The notes: generated from the sequence alone by a model not told the origin. DNA of 64,000 nucleotides from Chromobacterium sphagni (GCF_001855555.1 NZ_MKCT01000017.1:1-64000), one strand, 5' to 3'; counted from the stretch's first letter, positions 1 to 9,649 are shown. Numbers and translations: made by a program.

Positions 1-2734
1 TTCGAGGAGACCCTTACCATTCCGCCCCTTGCTGCGCGGCTTCTATTTCACCAGCGCTTTGCAGGAAGGCGTGCCGGCATCGTCACCGGCCGGCCGCGTT
101 CAGGGCCAGTTCGACCTGGCCGCCGGCTCGCTGGACAAGCATCAGGCGCCGGCTTCGTACAGCTACTTCCTGCGCGGCCTGTTCCGCGAAGTGCTGTTCC
201 CCGACCAGCACCTGATCTTCCAGCAGACCAAGCCCAGCGGCAGCCGCTGGCGCCTAGCCGGCATGATAGCCGGCGTAGCGAGCCTGGCTGCGGTGGCTGG
301 CCTGTGGACCTGGTCCTTCGTCGGCAACCAGCAGCTGATCGCCCAGGTCAACACCGAACGCGCGCAGGCGCAGAAGCTGGCCGCATCCGGCCAGTTGTAC
401 GACCGCCTGAACGGCCTGTTGATCCTGCAGCGCCGCCTCGAGGAGTTGCAGAACTACCGCCGCAACGGCGAGCCGTGGCAAATCGGCATGGGCCTGTATC
501 AGGGCGGCGAACTGGAGCGCAATCTGCGCAAGGCCTACTTCGCTGGCCTGAAGGACGTGATGCTGCGCCCGGTGCAGAAAAACCTGGAAACCACGCTGGC
601 CTCGCTCAAGCCCGGCGCGCCGCAGCCGGTTGCGGTCAGCGAACCGCCGAAGCCGCAGCCCAAGCCTGAACCCAAACCCGAAGCCAAGCCGATCAAACAG
701 TACAAGTCGCGGCCCAAGCCGCACGGCGGCCTGCCCAACATCAATCTGAGCGCGCTGGAGCTGCCGCAGCGCGCCACCACCGCCAAGCTGGACGCCTCTG
801 CGCCGGCCATCGGCGGCGAATCCGCCGGCAAACCGCAGAACCCGCAGCAGCTGGATGTCGGCTACAACGCGCTGAAAACTTACCTGATGCTGCACGATCA
901 GCGCCGGATGGAAGAGGCGCAGCTGGCCGACCAGCTGCCGCGCTATTGGCGGCCGTGGCTGGAAAGCCAGCGCGGCGAGTATCCGGTCAACGAGGTGATG
1001 GGCCAGGCTGAGAAGCTGGTGGCATTCTACGTCAGCCAGATCAAGGAGTCTGACCTGCCGCTGATCGACAACGACGTCAAGGTGGTGGCCGATGCCCGCG
1101 ACGTGCTGCGCGGCTCATTCAAGCGGCTGTCGGCGCAGGAGCGCGTGTTCAGCGAGATCAAGGCGCGCGCCAATACCCGTTTCGCGCCGTTGACGGTGGC
1201 CCGCATCCTGGACAACCGCGACATGGACATCATGGCCAGCAGCCAGATGGTGGAGGGCGCCTATACCCGCGAAGCGTGGAACAACTACGTGCGCGGCGCC
1301 ATCGACGAGGCCAGCCGCGGCGAAATCCGCAGCGACGACTGGGTGCTGGCTTCCAGCACCCAGGACAATCTGGGCAAGGATGGCGACGTGGAGAAGAACC
1401 GCGCCGCGCTGGAGGCGCTGTACCGCTCCCAGTACATCGCCGCCTGGCACAAGTTCCTGCAAGGTGTGGTGGTGCGCGACATCACCAATCCGGCGCAGTC
1501 CGCTTCCGCTATGACCCGCTTGGCCGACAAGCAGAATTCGCCGATCAGGCTGATCCTGGCGCGCGCCGCGCAGGAAACCGCCTGGGACAATCCGTCCGAG
1601 CTGAACCGCTCGCTGGAGACCGCCAAGCGCTCGGTGCTGGAGAAAACCACCGAGCTGTTCAAGGGCGGCGACGGTGCCACCGATGCCAAGAGCGAAAAGC
1701 AGTTCGGCGTAGTGGGCGCGCAGTTCGCCGGCGTGGCCGCCCTGGTGAAGGGCGACAATCCGCCGATCAACGGCTACCTGGACCAGTTGGCCAAGCTGAA
1801 AGTAAAGATGGCGGCCATCGCCACCACCGACGAGCCAGGCCCGCAGGCGCGCGCCGCGCTGCAGTCCACGTTGAACGGTTCCGGCTCCGAGCTGGGCGAC
1901 ACCCTGTCCTACGTCGATAACACACTGCTCAACGGCGCCAGCGCCGACACCATCGAAATGGTGCGTCCGATGCTGGTGCGTCCGCTGTCGCAGTCGTACA
2001 CAGCACTGCTGGGCCCGGTGGCGCAGGACATCAACCAGGCCTGGGCCAATGAAGTGCTGCCGCAGTGGAAGCAGTTGGCCGGCAAATACCCGTTCAGCGA
2101 CTCCAGCAGCAGCGCTTCGGTGGCGGACATCAACCGCTTCGTCAAGGCCAATGACGGCACGCTGGACAAGTTCGTCAACAAATACCTGAACGGCCTGGTG
2201 CAGAAGAAGGGCGACGCCCTGGTGCCGCGCGCCTGGGGCAACCAGGGTGTGCGCTTCAATCCGGAGTTCCTCAACGGCGTCGGCCGGCTGATGGCGCTGG
2301 CCAGCAGCCAGCTGCAGGATGGCGAGAACAGCCGCTTCGAACTGCAGCCGCTGCCGACGCCCGGCCTGTCCGAAACCGTGCTGACGATAGACGGCCAGGA
2401 GCTGCGCTACCGCAACGGTCCGCAGCCGTGGCAGCCGTTCAACTGGCCAGGCAGCGGCGGCGGCGAAGGCGCGCGCATCCAGGTGGTGAACTACGCCGGC
2501 GCCAGCACTGTGGTGGGCAACCAGCAGGGCCGCATGGGCCTGATGCGCCTGTTGTCCAGCGCCAAGGTCGGCGACGGTGCGGACGGCTCCTCCCAGTTGA
2601 GCTGGACCCTGCCCAAGGGCAGCGGCGCCGAGGCGCAGACGGTACGTTTCAATTTCCGCATGCTGGGCGGCGTCAATCCGCTGCAGTTGAACCGGCTTTA
2701 CAAACTGACGTTGCCTGAACGCGTGACGTTGTAA
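1..2734 (+). CDS. tssM: TssM (IcmF/VasK) T6SS inner-membrane protein, 5'-truncated, one frameshift near the window start
   Basis: TssM spans the inner membrane and periplasm and, with TssJ and TssL, forms the T6SS membrane complex. Only the C-terminal ~900 residues are here; the N-terminal membrane hairpin and GTPase domain lie upstream of the window. Visible are the family motif RGFYFTSALQEG, one transmembrane helix (about nt 245-325), a Pro/Lys-rich linker (about nt 640-720) and a long periplasmic region with the IcmF C-terminal domain. The first nine codons (FEETLTIPP) read in frame 1 and everything after reads in frame 2. The switch is at a run of four C at 25-28; three C would restore PPLLRGFYF. 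It is followed directly by tagF. The family call is secure. Whether the frameshift is real is open. Confidence 0.93.
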   Translation, partial: SRRPLPFRPLLRGFYFTSALQEGVPASSPAGRVQGQFDLAAGSLDKHQAPASYSYFLRGLFREVLFPDQHLIFQQTKPSGSRWRLAGMIAGVASLAAVAGLWTWSFVGNQQLIAQVNTERAQAQKLAASGQLYDRLNGLLILQRRLEELQNYRRNGEPWQIGMGLYQGGELERNLRKAYFAGLKDVMLRPVQKNLETTLASLKPGAPQPVAVSEPPKPQPKPEPKPEAKPIKQYKSRPKPHGGLPNINLSALELPQRATTAKLDASAPAIGGESAGKPQNPQQLDVGYNALKTYLMLHDQRRMEEAQLADQLPRYWRPWLESQRGEYPVNEVMGQAEKLVAFYVSQIKESDLPLIDNDVKVVADARDVLRGSFKRLSAQERVFSEIKARANTRFAPLTVARILDNRDMDIMASSQMVEGAYTREAWNNYVRGAIDEASRGEIRSDDWVLASSTQDNLGKDGDVEKNRAALEALYRSQYIAAWHKFLQGVVVRDITNPAQSASAMTRLADKQNSPIRLILARAAQETAWDNPSELNRSLETAKRSVLEKTTELFKGGDGATDAKSEKQFGVVGAQFAGVAALVKGDNPPINGYLDQLAKLKVKMAAIATTDEPGPQARAALQSTLNGSGSELGDTLSYVDNTLLNGASADTIEMVRPMLVRPLSQSYTALLGPVAQDINQAWANEVLPQWKQLAGKYPFSDSSSSASVADINRFVKANDGTLDKFVNKYLNGLVQKKGDALVPRAWGNQGVRFNPEFLNGVGRLMALASSQLQDGENSRFELQPLPTPGLSETVLTIDGQELRYRNGPQPWQPFNWPGSGGGEGARIQVVNYAGASTVVGNQQGRMGLMRLLSSAKVGDGADGSSQLSWTLPKGSGAEAQTVRFNFRMLGGVNPLQLNRLYKLTLPERVTL

Positions 2735-2749
2735 TTGGAGATGAGCGGC

Positions 2750-3769
2750 ATGGCGTTCAATTTCAAGCGCACCCTGGAGGTGCCACCGCAGTTCTGCATT
2801 TTCGGCAAATTGCCGCGGCGGGCGGATTTCGTGCGGGTCAATGCCACCCATCCGGCGGCCATGCAGCTGGACCAGTTGCTGGCGCAAAGCCTGCAGCGGA
2901 TGGCGTTCGACGAGGGTGCCACCCGCCGCTACCTGGCGATGCCGGCCACTTCGTTCGTGTTGCAAAGCCGCGACCAGAACTGGCTGTCGCTGGGCGTGAT
3001 CCAGCCCAGCCGCGACGAGGGCGGTCGCAGCTATCCGCTGGTGGCGGCGTCGCTGGTGGCGATAGACAACGCGCTGCCGCCGACCGCCATCCTGCTGCTG
3101 GCCAATGAGCTGTTCTTCACCGGCTTGAAGGATCAACTGGCCAACGCCATCGACAATTCGGTGGAAATGCTGGCCTGCAAGCAGTTTCTGGAGGAGCAGC
3201 TGCGCTTCGGCGCCTCGTCGGCGGCCGACATCGACCTGGCGCAGCAGCTGTTGGAAAAACACCTGGCAGTGACGCCGGCATCGGCGTTGGCGAACGGCCT
3301 GCGCGAAATGGGCGACGGCGATCTGGAGTCGGTGCTACTGGCTTTCGTGTTCCACCACCGCCTGCTGCGCAAGTTCCGCGACAGCCTGCCGGTGCAGGCA
3401 TACTTCCTGCCGCTGCCGGCGGTCGAGGGCGAGAACGTGCTGGCCGCCGTCACCTGGCTGGCGCTGTACCACGCCGCCACTTTCGACAATGGCGACGCGC
3501 AGGAGCAATGCCTGATCCTGCGCCGGCCGGAAGGCCATTTCCTGGTGCTGCTGCCGGCCGGCCTGAACGAGCAGATCGCCAGCCAATGCTGGGGCGCGCC
3601 GCTGGACGCCAAGTTCGTCGTTGACATCAACGACGCCAAGGCGCCGTGGCGCAGCCATCAGGCCTATGCCGAGGCGGCCTATGTGCTGGGCCGGCAACTG
3701 AACGATCCGGGCCTGTCTTTGGCACAGCTGCGGACTGTTTTAACCAGTCTTTCGCGCAATATCGCGTAG
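2750..3769 (+). CDS. tagF: T6SS-associated protein TagF
   Basis: TagF (ImpM family) is an accessory protein that in Pseudomonas restrains T6SS firing post-translationally. The N-terminus carries the family hallmark FGKLPRRADFV, and the product is about 339 residues. ATG 2750 is preferred over TTG 2735 or ATG 2741 because GGAG at 2737-2740 sits nine bases upstream and the product then begins just before the conserved domain. It starts 15 bases after the tssM stop, so the two are probably cotranscribed. No PppA/PpkA kinase-phosphatase genes are visible here, so the regulatory partner, if any, is outside the window. Confidence 0.9.
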   Translation: MAFNFKRTLEVPPQFCIFGKLPRRADFVRVNATHPAAMQLDQLLAQSLQRMAFDEGATRRYLAMPATSFVLQSRDQNWLSLGVIQPSRDEGGRSYPLVAASLVAIDNALPPTAILLLANELFFTGLKDQLANAIDNSVEMLACKQFLEEQLRFGASSAADIDLAQQLLEKHLAVTPASALANGLREMGDGDLESVLLAFVFHHRLLRKFRDSLPVQAYFLPLPAVEGENVLAAVTWLALYHAATFDNGDAQEQCLILRRPEGHFLVLLPAGLNEQIASQCWGAPLDAKFVVDINDAKAPWRSHQAYAEAAYVLGRQLNDPGLSLAQLRTVLTSLSRNIA

Positions 3770-3805
3770 TCATTTTTGAACCTTTTGAACATCTAGAGAA
3801 AAGCC

Positions 3806-4321
3806 ATGGGTAAAGAAAGCACTCAGAAAAAACTGTCGAGGGTACGTCCGCCGCGCGTGCAGATCACCTACGACGTGGAGATTGGCGACGCGATCGAAAC
3901 CAAGGAACTGCCCTTCGTGCTGGGCGTGCTGGGCGACTACTCCGGCCACAGCAAGGAGCCGCTGCCGAAGATGAAGGAGCGCAAATTCGTCCAGATCGAC
4001 CGCGACAACTTCGACGAAGTGCTGAAAGGCATGGCGCCGCGACTGGCGATGAAAGTCGACAACGCGCTGAAGGACGACGGCAGCCAGCTGTCGGTGGAGC
4101 TGAATTTTGAAAGTCTGGCCGATTTCGAACCGCAGAACGTGGTGCGCCAGATCGATCCGCTGAACCAGTTGCTGGAAGCGCGCACCCGTCTGGCCGACCT
4201 GCGCAACAAGCTGGCCGGCAACGACAAGCTGGAAGAGCTGCTGGACGAAGTGGTGCGCGACACCGAAAAACTGCGCCAGATCGGCGAGCGCAGCGGCAAG
4301 CAGGAAGGAGGCGAACAGTGA
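3806..4321 (+). CDS. tssB: T6SS contractile sheath small subunit TssB
   Basis: TssB (VipA/ImpB) pairs with TssC to build the contractile sheath around the Hcp tube. The 171-residue product begins MGKESTQKKLSRVRPPRVQI and contains the conserved ELPFVLGVLGDYSG segment and the C-terminal acidic helix region. Length and sequence are normal for the family. The stop overlaps the GTG start of tssC (GTGA), the usual translational coupling for this obligate pair. Confidence 0.97.
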   Translation: MGKESTQKKLSRVRPPRVQITYDVEIGDAIETKELPFVLGVLGDYSGHSKEPLPKMKERKFVQIDRDNFDEVLKGMAPRLAMKVDNALKDDGSQLSVELNFESLADFEPQNVVRQIDPLNQLLEARTRLADLRNKLAGNDKLEELLDEVVRDTEKLRQIGERSGKQEGGEQ

Positions 4322-5796
4322 GCGCGGAACTGCAACAACAGGCGGCCCCGGCTGCGGCGGTGGGCGGCAGCCTGCTCGACAGCATCATCGAGCAAAGCCG
4401 CATCGCCACCAACGACAGCGAAAAAAGCCACACCCGCGATCTGATCGGCGAACTGGTGGACCAGGTGCTGAAAGGCAGCGTGACGGTATCGCGCGACCTG
4501 TCCGCCAGCATCGACGCCCGCATCGCCGAGATCGACCAACTGATCTCGGACCAACTGAACAATGTGATGCACCACGGCGACTTCCAGAAGCTGGAAGCGT
4601 CCTGGCGCGGCCTGAAGTATCTGGTGATGGAGTCGGAAACCAGCACCCAGCTGAAGATCAAGGTGCTCAACGCGTCCAAGAAGGATCTGGTCAAGGACTT
4701 CAAGGCCGCGGCCGAATTCGACCAGAGCGCGCTGTTCAAGAAGATCTACGAGGAAGAGTACGGCACCTTCGGCGGCGCGCCTTACGCCGCGCTGGTGGGC
4801 GACTACGAATTCACCCGCCATCCGGAAGACTTCTATCTGATGGACGAGCTGTCGCACGTGGCCGCCTCCGCCCACGCGCCGCTGATCACCGCCGCCGCGC
4901 CCGGCCTGTTCGGCCTGGAGACCTTCGCCGACATCGGCAAGCCGCGCGATCTGGCCAAGATCTTCGACACCGTCGAATACGCCAAGTGGAAGTCGTTCCG
5001 CGAGTCGGAAGACTCCCGCTACGTCGGCCTGGTGCTGCCGCACGTGCTGGGCCGCCTGCCCTATGGCCGCGACAACGTGCCGGTGGAGGATTTCGACTTC
5101 GAGGAAAACGTCGACGGCAGCAACCACGACAAATACCTGTGGACCAACGCCGCCTACGCCTACGCTGCGCGCCTGACCGACGCCTTCGCCCAGTACGGCT
5201 GGCTGGCGGCCATCCGCGGCGTCGAGGGCGGCGGTCTGGTGGAAGGCCTGCCGGCCCACACCTTCAAGACCGACGACGGCGAAGTGGCGCTGAAGTGCCC
5301 CACCGAAGTGGCGATCACCGACCGCACCGAAAAGCTGCTGTCCGACCTGGGTCTGATCTCGCTGGTGCACTGCAAGAACACCGACTACGCGGCCTTCTTC
5401 GGCGGCCAGTCGGTGCAGAAGGCCAAAACCTACAACACCGATTCGGCCAACGCCAACGCGCGCCTGTCCACCCAGCTGCCCTACATCTTCGCGGTATCCC
5501 GCATCGCGCATTACATGAAGTCCATCATGCGCGACAAGATCGGCAGTTTCGCCTCGCGCCAGAACGTGCAGGACTACCTGAACACCTGGCTGGCCCAGTA
5601 CGTGCTGCTGGACGATTCCGCCAGCCAGGAGGCCAAGGCCAAGTATCCGCTGCGCGAAGCGCGCGTGGACGTGGTGGAAGTGCCGGGCAAGCCCGGGGTC
5701 TACCGCGCCGCCGCCTTCCTGCGTCCGCACTTCCAGCTGGATGAACTGACCATTTCATTGCGTCTGGTAGCCGAGTTGCCGCAACCGGCGGGCTGA
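4318..5796 (+). CDS. tssC: T6SS contractile sheath large subunit TssC
   Basis: TssC (VipB/ImpC/EvpB) is the larger sheath subunit. Its C-terminal region is exposed for ClpV-driven disassembly. The 492-residue product carries the family-typical ASWRGLKYLV near residue 100 and the C-terminal DIGSFASRQ-like segment (KIGSFASRQNVQDYLNTWL). The GTG start at 4318 overlaps the tssB stop and is preceded by a strong AGGAGG at 4305-4311, which supports this start over internal methionines. Confidence 0.97.
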   Translation: MSAELQQQAAPAAAVGGSLLDSIIEQSRIATNDSEKSHTRDLIGELVDQVLKGSVTVSRDLSASIDARIAEIDQLISDQLNNVMHHGDFQKLEASWRGLKYLVMESETSTQLKIKVLNASKKDLVKDFKAAAEFDQSALFKKIYEEEYGTFGGAPYAALVGDYEFTRHPEDFYLMDELSHVAASAHAPLITAAAPGLFGLETFADIGKPRDLAKIFDTVEYAKWKSFRESEDSRYVGLVLPHVLGRLPYGRDNVPVEDFDFEENVDGSNHDKYLWTNAAYAYAARLTDAFAQYGWLAAIRGVEGGGLVEGLPAHTFKTDDGEVALKCPTEVAITDRTEKLLSDLGLISLVHCKNTDYAAFFGGQSVQKAKTYNTDSANANARLSTQLPYIFAVSRIAHYMKSIMRDKIGSFASRQNVQDYLNTWLAQYVLLDDSASQEAKAKYPLREARVDVVEVPGKPGVYRAAAFLRPHFQLDELTISLRLVAELPQPAG

Positions 5797-5810
5797 CGCT
5801 TTGCTAGCTA

Positions 5811-5833
5811 GGGGGTGAAATCCCCCCATTTTT
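5811..5833 (+). terminator. Possible attenuator hairpin between tssC and hcp
   Basis: GGGGG (5811-5815) and CCCCC (5822-5827) can pair around a short loop and are followed by ATTTTT. It lies in the 62-bp gap before hcp. The stem is short, so a partial terminator or mRNA-stabilising end is possible but unproven. Confidence 0.35.
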
Positions 5834-5858
5834 CGACCCTTCGTAAGGAGAAGTACTA

Positions 5859-6356
5859 ATGGCTTTTGATGCATTCCTGAAAATTGATGGCATTCCTGGT
5901 GAGAGCGGCGACGACAAACACAAAGACTGGATCGAAATCCAGTCGTTCGCACACAAGCTGGAACAGCCGGCCCAGGCTTCGGCCAGCACCGCCGGCGGCG
6001 CAACCGCCGAGCGCGTGAACCACGCGGTGTACGAAATCACCCACTTCCTGGACAAAGCCAGCCCAAAGATCTATGAGGCTTGCTGCACTGGCAAGCACAT
6101 CAAGGACATCACCATCGAGCTGTGCCGCGCCGGCGGCGACAAGGTGAAGTACATGGAGATCAAGATGGAGCAAGTCCTGATCGCCAAGGTTGAGCCGCAA
6201 GGTTCCGCCACCGATTCCGGCTTCCCGTCGGAAAAGGTGAGCTTCAGCTACGGCAAGATCAAGTGGACCTACACCCAGCAGAAGCGCGCCGACGGCGCCG
6301 GTGGCGGCAACGTCAGCGCCGGTTGGGACCTGACCGCGAACAAAGTTATCGCCTGA
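5859..6356 (+). CDS. hcp: T6SS tube protein Hcp
   Basis: Hcp hexamers stack into the inner tube that is propelled out by the sheath and can carry effectors in its lumen. The 165-residue product begins MAFDAFLKIDGIPGES and has the Hcp-family beta-barrel pattern, ending with SFSYGKIKWTYTQQ followed by a short WDLTANKVIA tail. A strong AAGGAG at 5845-5850 precedes the ATG. The gene is bounded by a putative attenuator upstream and a strong terminator downstream. This is consistent with Hcp being made in excess over its neighbours. Confidence 0.97.
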   Translation: MAFDAFLKIDGIPGESGDDKHKDWIEIQSFAHKLEQPAQASASTAGGATAERVNHAVYEITHFLDKASPKIYEACCTGKHIKDITIELCRAGGDKVKYMEIKMEQVLIAKVEPQGSATDSGFPSEKVSFSYGKIKWTYTQQKRADGAGGGNVSAGWDLTANKVIA

Positions 6357-6374
6357 TTCCGCCTGCGGAATGTG

Positions 6375-6400
6375 AACCCGCCCGGACCTGGGCGGGTTTT
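6375..6400 (+). terminator. Rho-independent terminator after hcp
   Basis: A perfect 9-bp stem, AACCCGCCC (6375-6383) with GGGCGGGTT (6390-6398), and a six-base loop run into TTTT. It lies 19 bases after the hcp stop, so it should separate hcp from the lipoprotein gene. Confidence 0.85.
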
Positions 6401-6433
6401 AAGTCTTTTATTGTCACTTGGGGAAGTGTAGCT

Positions 6434-6871
6434 ATGAAACGTTTGTTGATTACCGTGGCTATCGCCGTGCTGTGTAGTGCTTGCCAGACGGTGCCCACAG
6501 CGGCTCAACAGGCCGAAAAACAGGCTGCCGCCGCCGCCGAGCAGGCCAAGTCCGAAATAGCCAAGGCCGCTGCCGCCAACTACGCCGCCGACTCCACGCT
6601 GATCCCGTTCGAAAAGATGAACGGCAAGCTGACCCCGGTGGGCGAAGCCCAATTGGATCTGCTGCTGCCCGATCTGAAAACCGCCAAGTCCATCATCATC
6701 CGCGGCCACTGCTACCGCAATGATATCGGCAATGCCAAGGCCGCCGCCCAGGCGCGCGCCGCCGCGGTAAGACAGTACCTGCTGATGGCAGACATCCCGT
6801 CCAGCAAGATCACCGTGCGCTTCGACACCGAGCGTCCGCTGCACGGCGTGCGCCTGCTGGTGAGCAACTGA
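6434..6871 (+). CDS. OmpA-like small lipoprotein in the T6SS locus
   Basis: A 145-residue lipoprotein: the signal MKRLLITVAIAVLCSAC ends in a lipobox with Cys17. An Ala/Gln-rich linker (about residues 18-50) follows, then a compact OmpA/Pal-like fold with the LIPFEKMNGKLTPVGEAQLD start and a typical A.AR...VRQYL helix. Such domains bind peptidoglycan, so it may anchor the secretion apparatus to the cell wall, as TagL/SciZ-type proteins do. That role is inferred from the family. The ATG at 6434 is chosen for the signal peptide and GGGGA just upstream. In-frame codons upstream lie inside the terminator and are not used. Confidence 0.75.
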   Translation: MKRLLITVAIAVLCSACQTVPTAAQQAEKQAAAAAEQAKSEIAKAAAANYAADSTLIPFEKMNGKLTPVGEAQLDLLLPDLKTAKSIIIRGHCYRNDIGNAKAAAQARAAAVRQYLLMADIPSSKITVRFDTERPLHGVRLLVSN

Positions 6872-6988
6872 TCGCGGCGGATCCGCATTGAAGCCGCACC
6901 GCTGTTATCGCCCCATCAGCCTGGCAAGCGATAGCCGGCGCGGCCGCAGTTTTCAGCCTTATCACTATCGATTCAAACAAGAATATCC

Positions 6989-9649
6989 ATGGACCTCCTC
7001 GCCAGCTTCGCCTCCGCCTTCAGCCAGGACCACCGCCTGCTCACCCTCGGCCTGGGCGACGGCCACATCGCGGCCGAGCAGTTGCTGCCGCAAAGCCTGG
7101 ACGGCGAGGAAGGGGTGTCCAAACCGTACCGCTTCACCCTGACCTGCCTGTCGCCCGATGGCGCCATCGAACTCAAGACCCTGCTCGGCCAGCCGGCCCG
7201 CATCGGCATCGCCGACGCCCAGGGCGTGGAGACGGTGCGCTGCGGCGTGGTCTCGCAAGCGCGGCTGCTAGGCTCGGACGGCGGTTTCGCCAAGTATGGC
7301 CTCACGGTGGAGCCGCCGTTCGCGCTGCTGCGCCACCGCCGCACTTCGCGGGTGTTCCAGGACCTGACGGTGCCGGACATCGTCCAGCAGATCCTGCGGG
7401 AACACCAGGCCGCCAACCCCGCCTTCGCCCGGGGGCAGGCGCTGCAGATCCAGGCGGGCCCGGCGTCGCCGCGCAGCTACTGCCTGCAATACCGCGAGAG
7501 CGACTACGACTTCATCGTCCGCCTGCTGCACGAGGAAGGCTACGCCTGGCGCTTCGAGCATATCGACGGCGACAGTCCCCAGGTCAAGCTGGTGGTGTTC
7601 GACGACGCCTACAGCCTGCCGCCCGCCCCGCTCGAACGCGTGCGCTTCCACCGCAGTGACGCCACCGAAGAGGAGGACGGCCTCACCGGCTGGAACAGCA
7701 GCCGCCAGATTGTGCCCGGCCAGGTGGCGCTGGCCAGCTTCGACTACCAGCCGGTGTCCACCCGGCACACCGGCGACAGCAGCCAGATCGACCAGGGCCA
7801 GGGCGGCGGCGCGCTGCAATCCAGCCTGCAGGACTACGACGCCCAGGGCCTGTATTACGCCGGCGACGCCGACCAGCTGTCCCGCTACGCCCAGCTGCGC
7901 CAGCAGGCGCACGATCTGCAGGCCAAACAATTCGAAGGCACAGGCTCGGTCCGCGGCCTGACCGCCGGCCAGTGGTTCCGCCTCGACGACCACCCGGCGC
8001 ACCAGGCCGACAGTGCCGAACAGCGCGAATTCGTGGTCACCGGCCAGACCTTGCGCGCCCAGAACAACCTGCCGGCCGACCTCACCCGCCAGTTGAACCA
8101 GTCCGCGCCCGGGCTGCTGGCCCTGGGGCTGGAGAGCGACGCCGCCGTGACCGCCGGCGCCCAGGCCGCGCCGTTCGCCACCACGCTCCAGGCCCAGCGC
8201 CGAGGCATTCCGCTGACCCCGGCCTACGCCCACACCGCGCAGGCCAAGCCGACCAGCCTGGGCGTGCAGACCGCCACCGTGGTCGGTCCGCCGGGCGAAG
8301 ACGTCCACACCGACCAACAGGGCCGCATCAAGGTGCAGTTCCACTGGCAGCGGCCGGACGAACACCCGACCATCGGCGCCGGACTCGACGACAAGTCGTC
8401 ATGCTGGCTGCGCGTCGCCATGCCCAGCGCCGGCGCCGGCTGGGGCCACCAGTTCATCCCGCGCATTGGTCAGGAAGTGCTGGTCGACTTCATCGAAGGC
8501 GACATCGACCGGCCGGTGATCACCGGCGTGCTGTACAACGGCAGCCACCCGACGCCCGACTTCAGCGGCGCCGGCTCGCTCCCCGCCAACAAGACGCTGT
8601 CCGGCATCAAGAGCAAAGAACACCAGGGCGGCGGCTACAACGAGCTGCTGTTCGACGATACCCCCGGCGAAGTGCGCGCCAAACTCAGTTCCGAATCCGG
8701 CAAGACCCAACTGAACCAGGGCTTCCTGACCCAGCCGCGCAGCAACGGCAAGGCGACGCCGCGCGGCGAAGGCTTCGAGCTCAGAACCGACCAGCACGGC
8801 GCCATCCGCGCCGCGCACGGCCTGCTGCTGTCCACCGAAGCGCAGAACGGCGCTGGGGGCAAACAGCTGGCGCGCGAGCACGCCCAGAGCCAGCTCGACG
8901 CCGCCCTCTCCCTCAGCCAGGCGCTGGCCGAAACCGCCACTGGCCAGCTGGCGGATACGATGGAAACCGGCCCCGACGAAATCGGCCCGGACAACGCCAA
9001 AACCGGCAAAAAGCCGGACGGCCACCTGCAACACCACGTCGACGCGCTGAAGGCCTGGGAAGCCGGCAGCAATACCGACAAAGACGGCAAAACGGCGAAA
9101 GAGCAAGCCGGCCGACAGCCGCTGCTGGTGCTGTCCGGCCCGGCCGGCATCGCCTCCCTGACCGAGCAAAGCCAGACGCTATTCGCCGGCAGCAACCTGA
9201 ACCTCGTCGCCCAGCGCGATGCCAACCACACGACGGGGCGACGCTGGCTGCACAACGTCGGCCAGCACATCAGCCTGTTCGTGGCCGGGGTGAAAGACAA
9301 GGTGGCGCTGAAGCTGATCGCGGCCAAGGGCAAGGTGCAGATCCAGGCGCAGAGCGACGCGATGGAGATCACGGCGGATCAGGATGTCGCCATCACCTCG
9401 GTCAAACAGAAAATCCACTTCAACGCCAAGAAGGAAATCCTGCTGACCAGCGGCGGCGCTTATGTGCGCATCAAGGACGGCAAGATCGAGCTGCACGCGC
9501 CGGGCACCGTCAGCTTCAAGGGGGCCAGCCATGATTGGAGCGGGCCGGCGAGCATGAGTCCTCCCTTACCGCAGTTTCCCAAGGATATCTGTTTGGAGTG
9601 CCTGTTGCGTAGCGCCAAAGCCGGTTCCGCATTCAGCAAGGTGCAATGA
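6989..9649 (+). CDS. vgrG: T6SS spike protein VgrG (first copy)
   Basis: VgrG trimers cap the Hcp tube and carry effectors. The 886-residue product has the gp27-like N-terminus (from MDLLASFASAFSQDHRLLTL), then the FRVRQ-type core with HPTIGAGLDDKSSCWLRVA, then gp5-like and DUF2345 C-terminal repeats, ending in a short variable tail (after SGPAS). No enzymatic extension is seen, so the cargo is probably recruited through the DUF4123 gene that overlaps its stop. It is strongly similar to the vgrG at 33793-36423 except at the tail and a short middle insertion. Confidence 0.96.
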   Translation: MDLLASFASAFSQDHRLLTLGLGDGHIAAEQLLPQSLDGEEGVSKPYRFTLTCLSPDGAIELKTLLGQPARIGIADAQGVETVRCGVVSQARLLGSDGGFAKYGLTVEPPFALLRHRRTSRVFQDLTVPDIVQQILREHQAANPAFARGQALQIQAGPASPRSYCLQYRESDYDFIVRLLHEEGYAWRFEHIDGDSPQVKLVVFDDAYSLPPAPLERVRFHRSDATEEEDGLTGWNSSRQIVPGQVALASFDYQPVSTRHTGDSSQIDQGQGGGALQSSLQDYDAQGLYYAGDADQLSRYAQLRQQAHDLQAKQFEGTGSVRGLTAGQWFRLDDHPAHQADSAEQREFVVTGQTLRAQNNLPADLTRQLNQSAPGLLALGLESDAAVTAGAQAAPFATTLQAQRRGIPLTPAYAHTAQAKPTSLGVQTATVVGPPGEDVHTDQQGRIKVQFHWQRPDEHPTIGAGLDDKSSCWLRVAMPSAGAGWGHQFIPRIGQEVLVDFIEGDIDRPVITGVLYNGSHPTPDFSGAGSLPANKTLSGIKSKEHQGGGYNELLFDDTPGEVRAKLSSESGKTQLNQGFLTQPRSNGKATPRGEGFELRTDQHGAIRAAHGLLLSTEAQNGAGGKQLAREHAQSQLDAALSLSQALAETATGQLADTMETGPDEIGPDNAKTGKKPDGHLQHHVDALKAWEAGSNTDKDGKTAKEQAGRQPLLVLSGPAGIASLTEQSQTLFAGSNLNLVAQRDANHTTGRRWLHNVGQHISLFVAGVKDKVALKLIAAKGKVQIQAQSDAMEITADQDVAITSVKQKIHFNAKKEILLTSGGAYVRIKDGKIELHAPGTVSFKGASHDWSGPASMSPPLPQFPKDICLECLLRSAKAGSAFSKVQ

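Noticed and set aside
1115-3262. Long open frame on the minus strand opposite tssM/tagF
   Set aside because: It is a mirror of GC-rich coding sequence: His/Gln/Arg/Leu-rich with no recognisable domain, and the plus strand encodes clear TssM and TagF. Similar long antisense frames over clpV, tssC, vgrG, nuoF and nuoG were dropped for the same reason.
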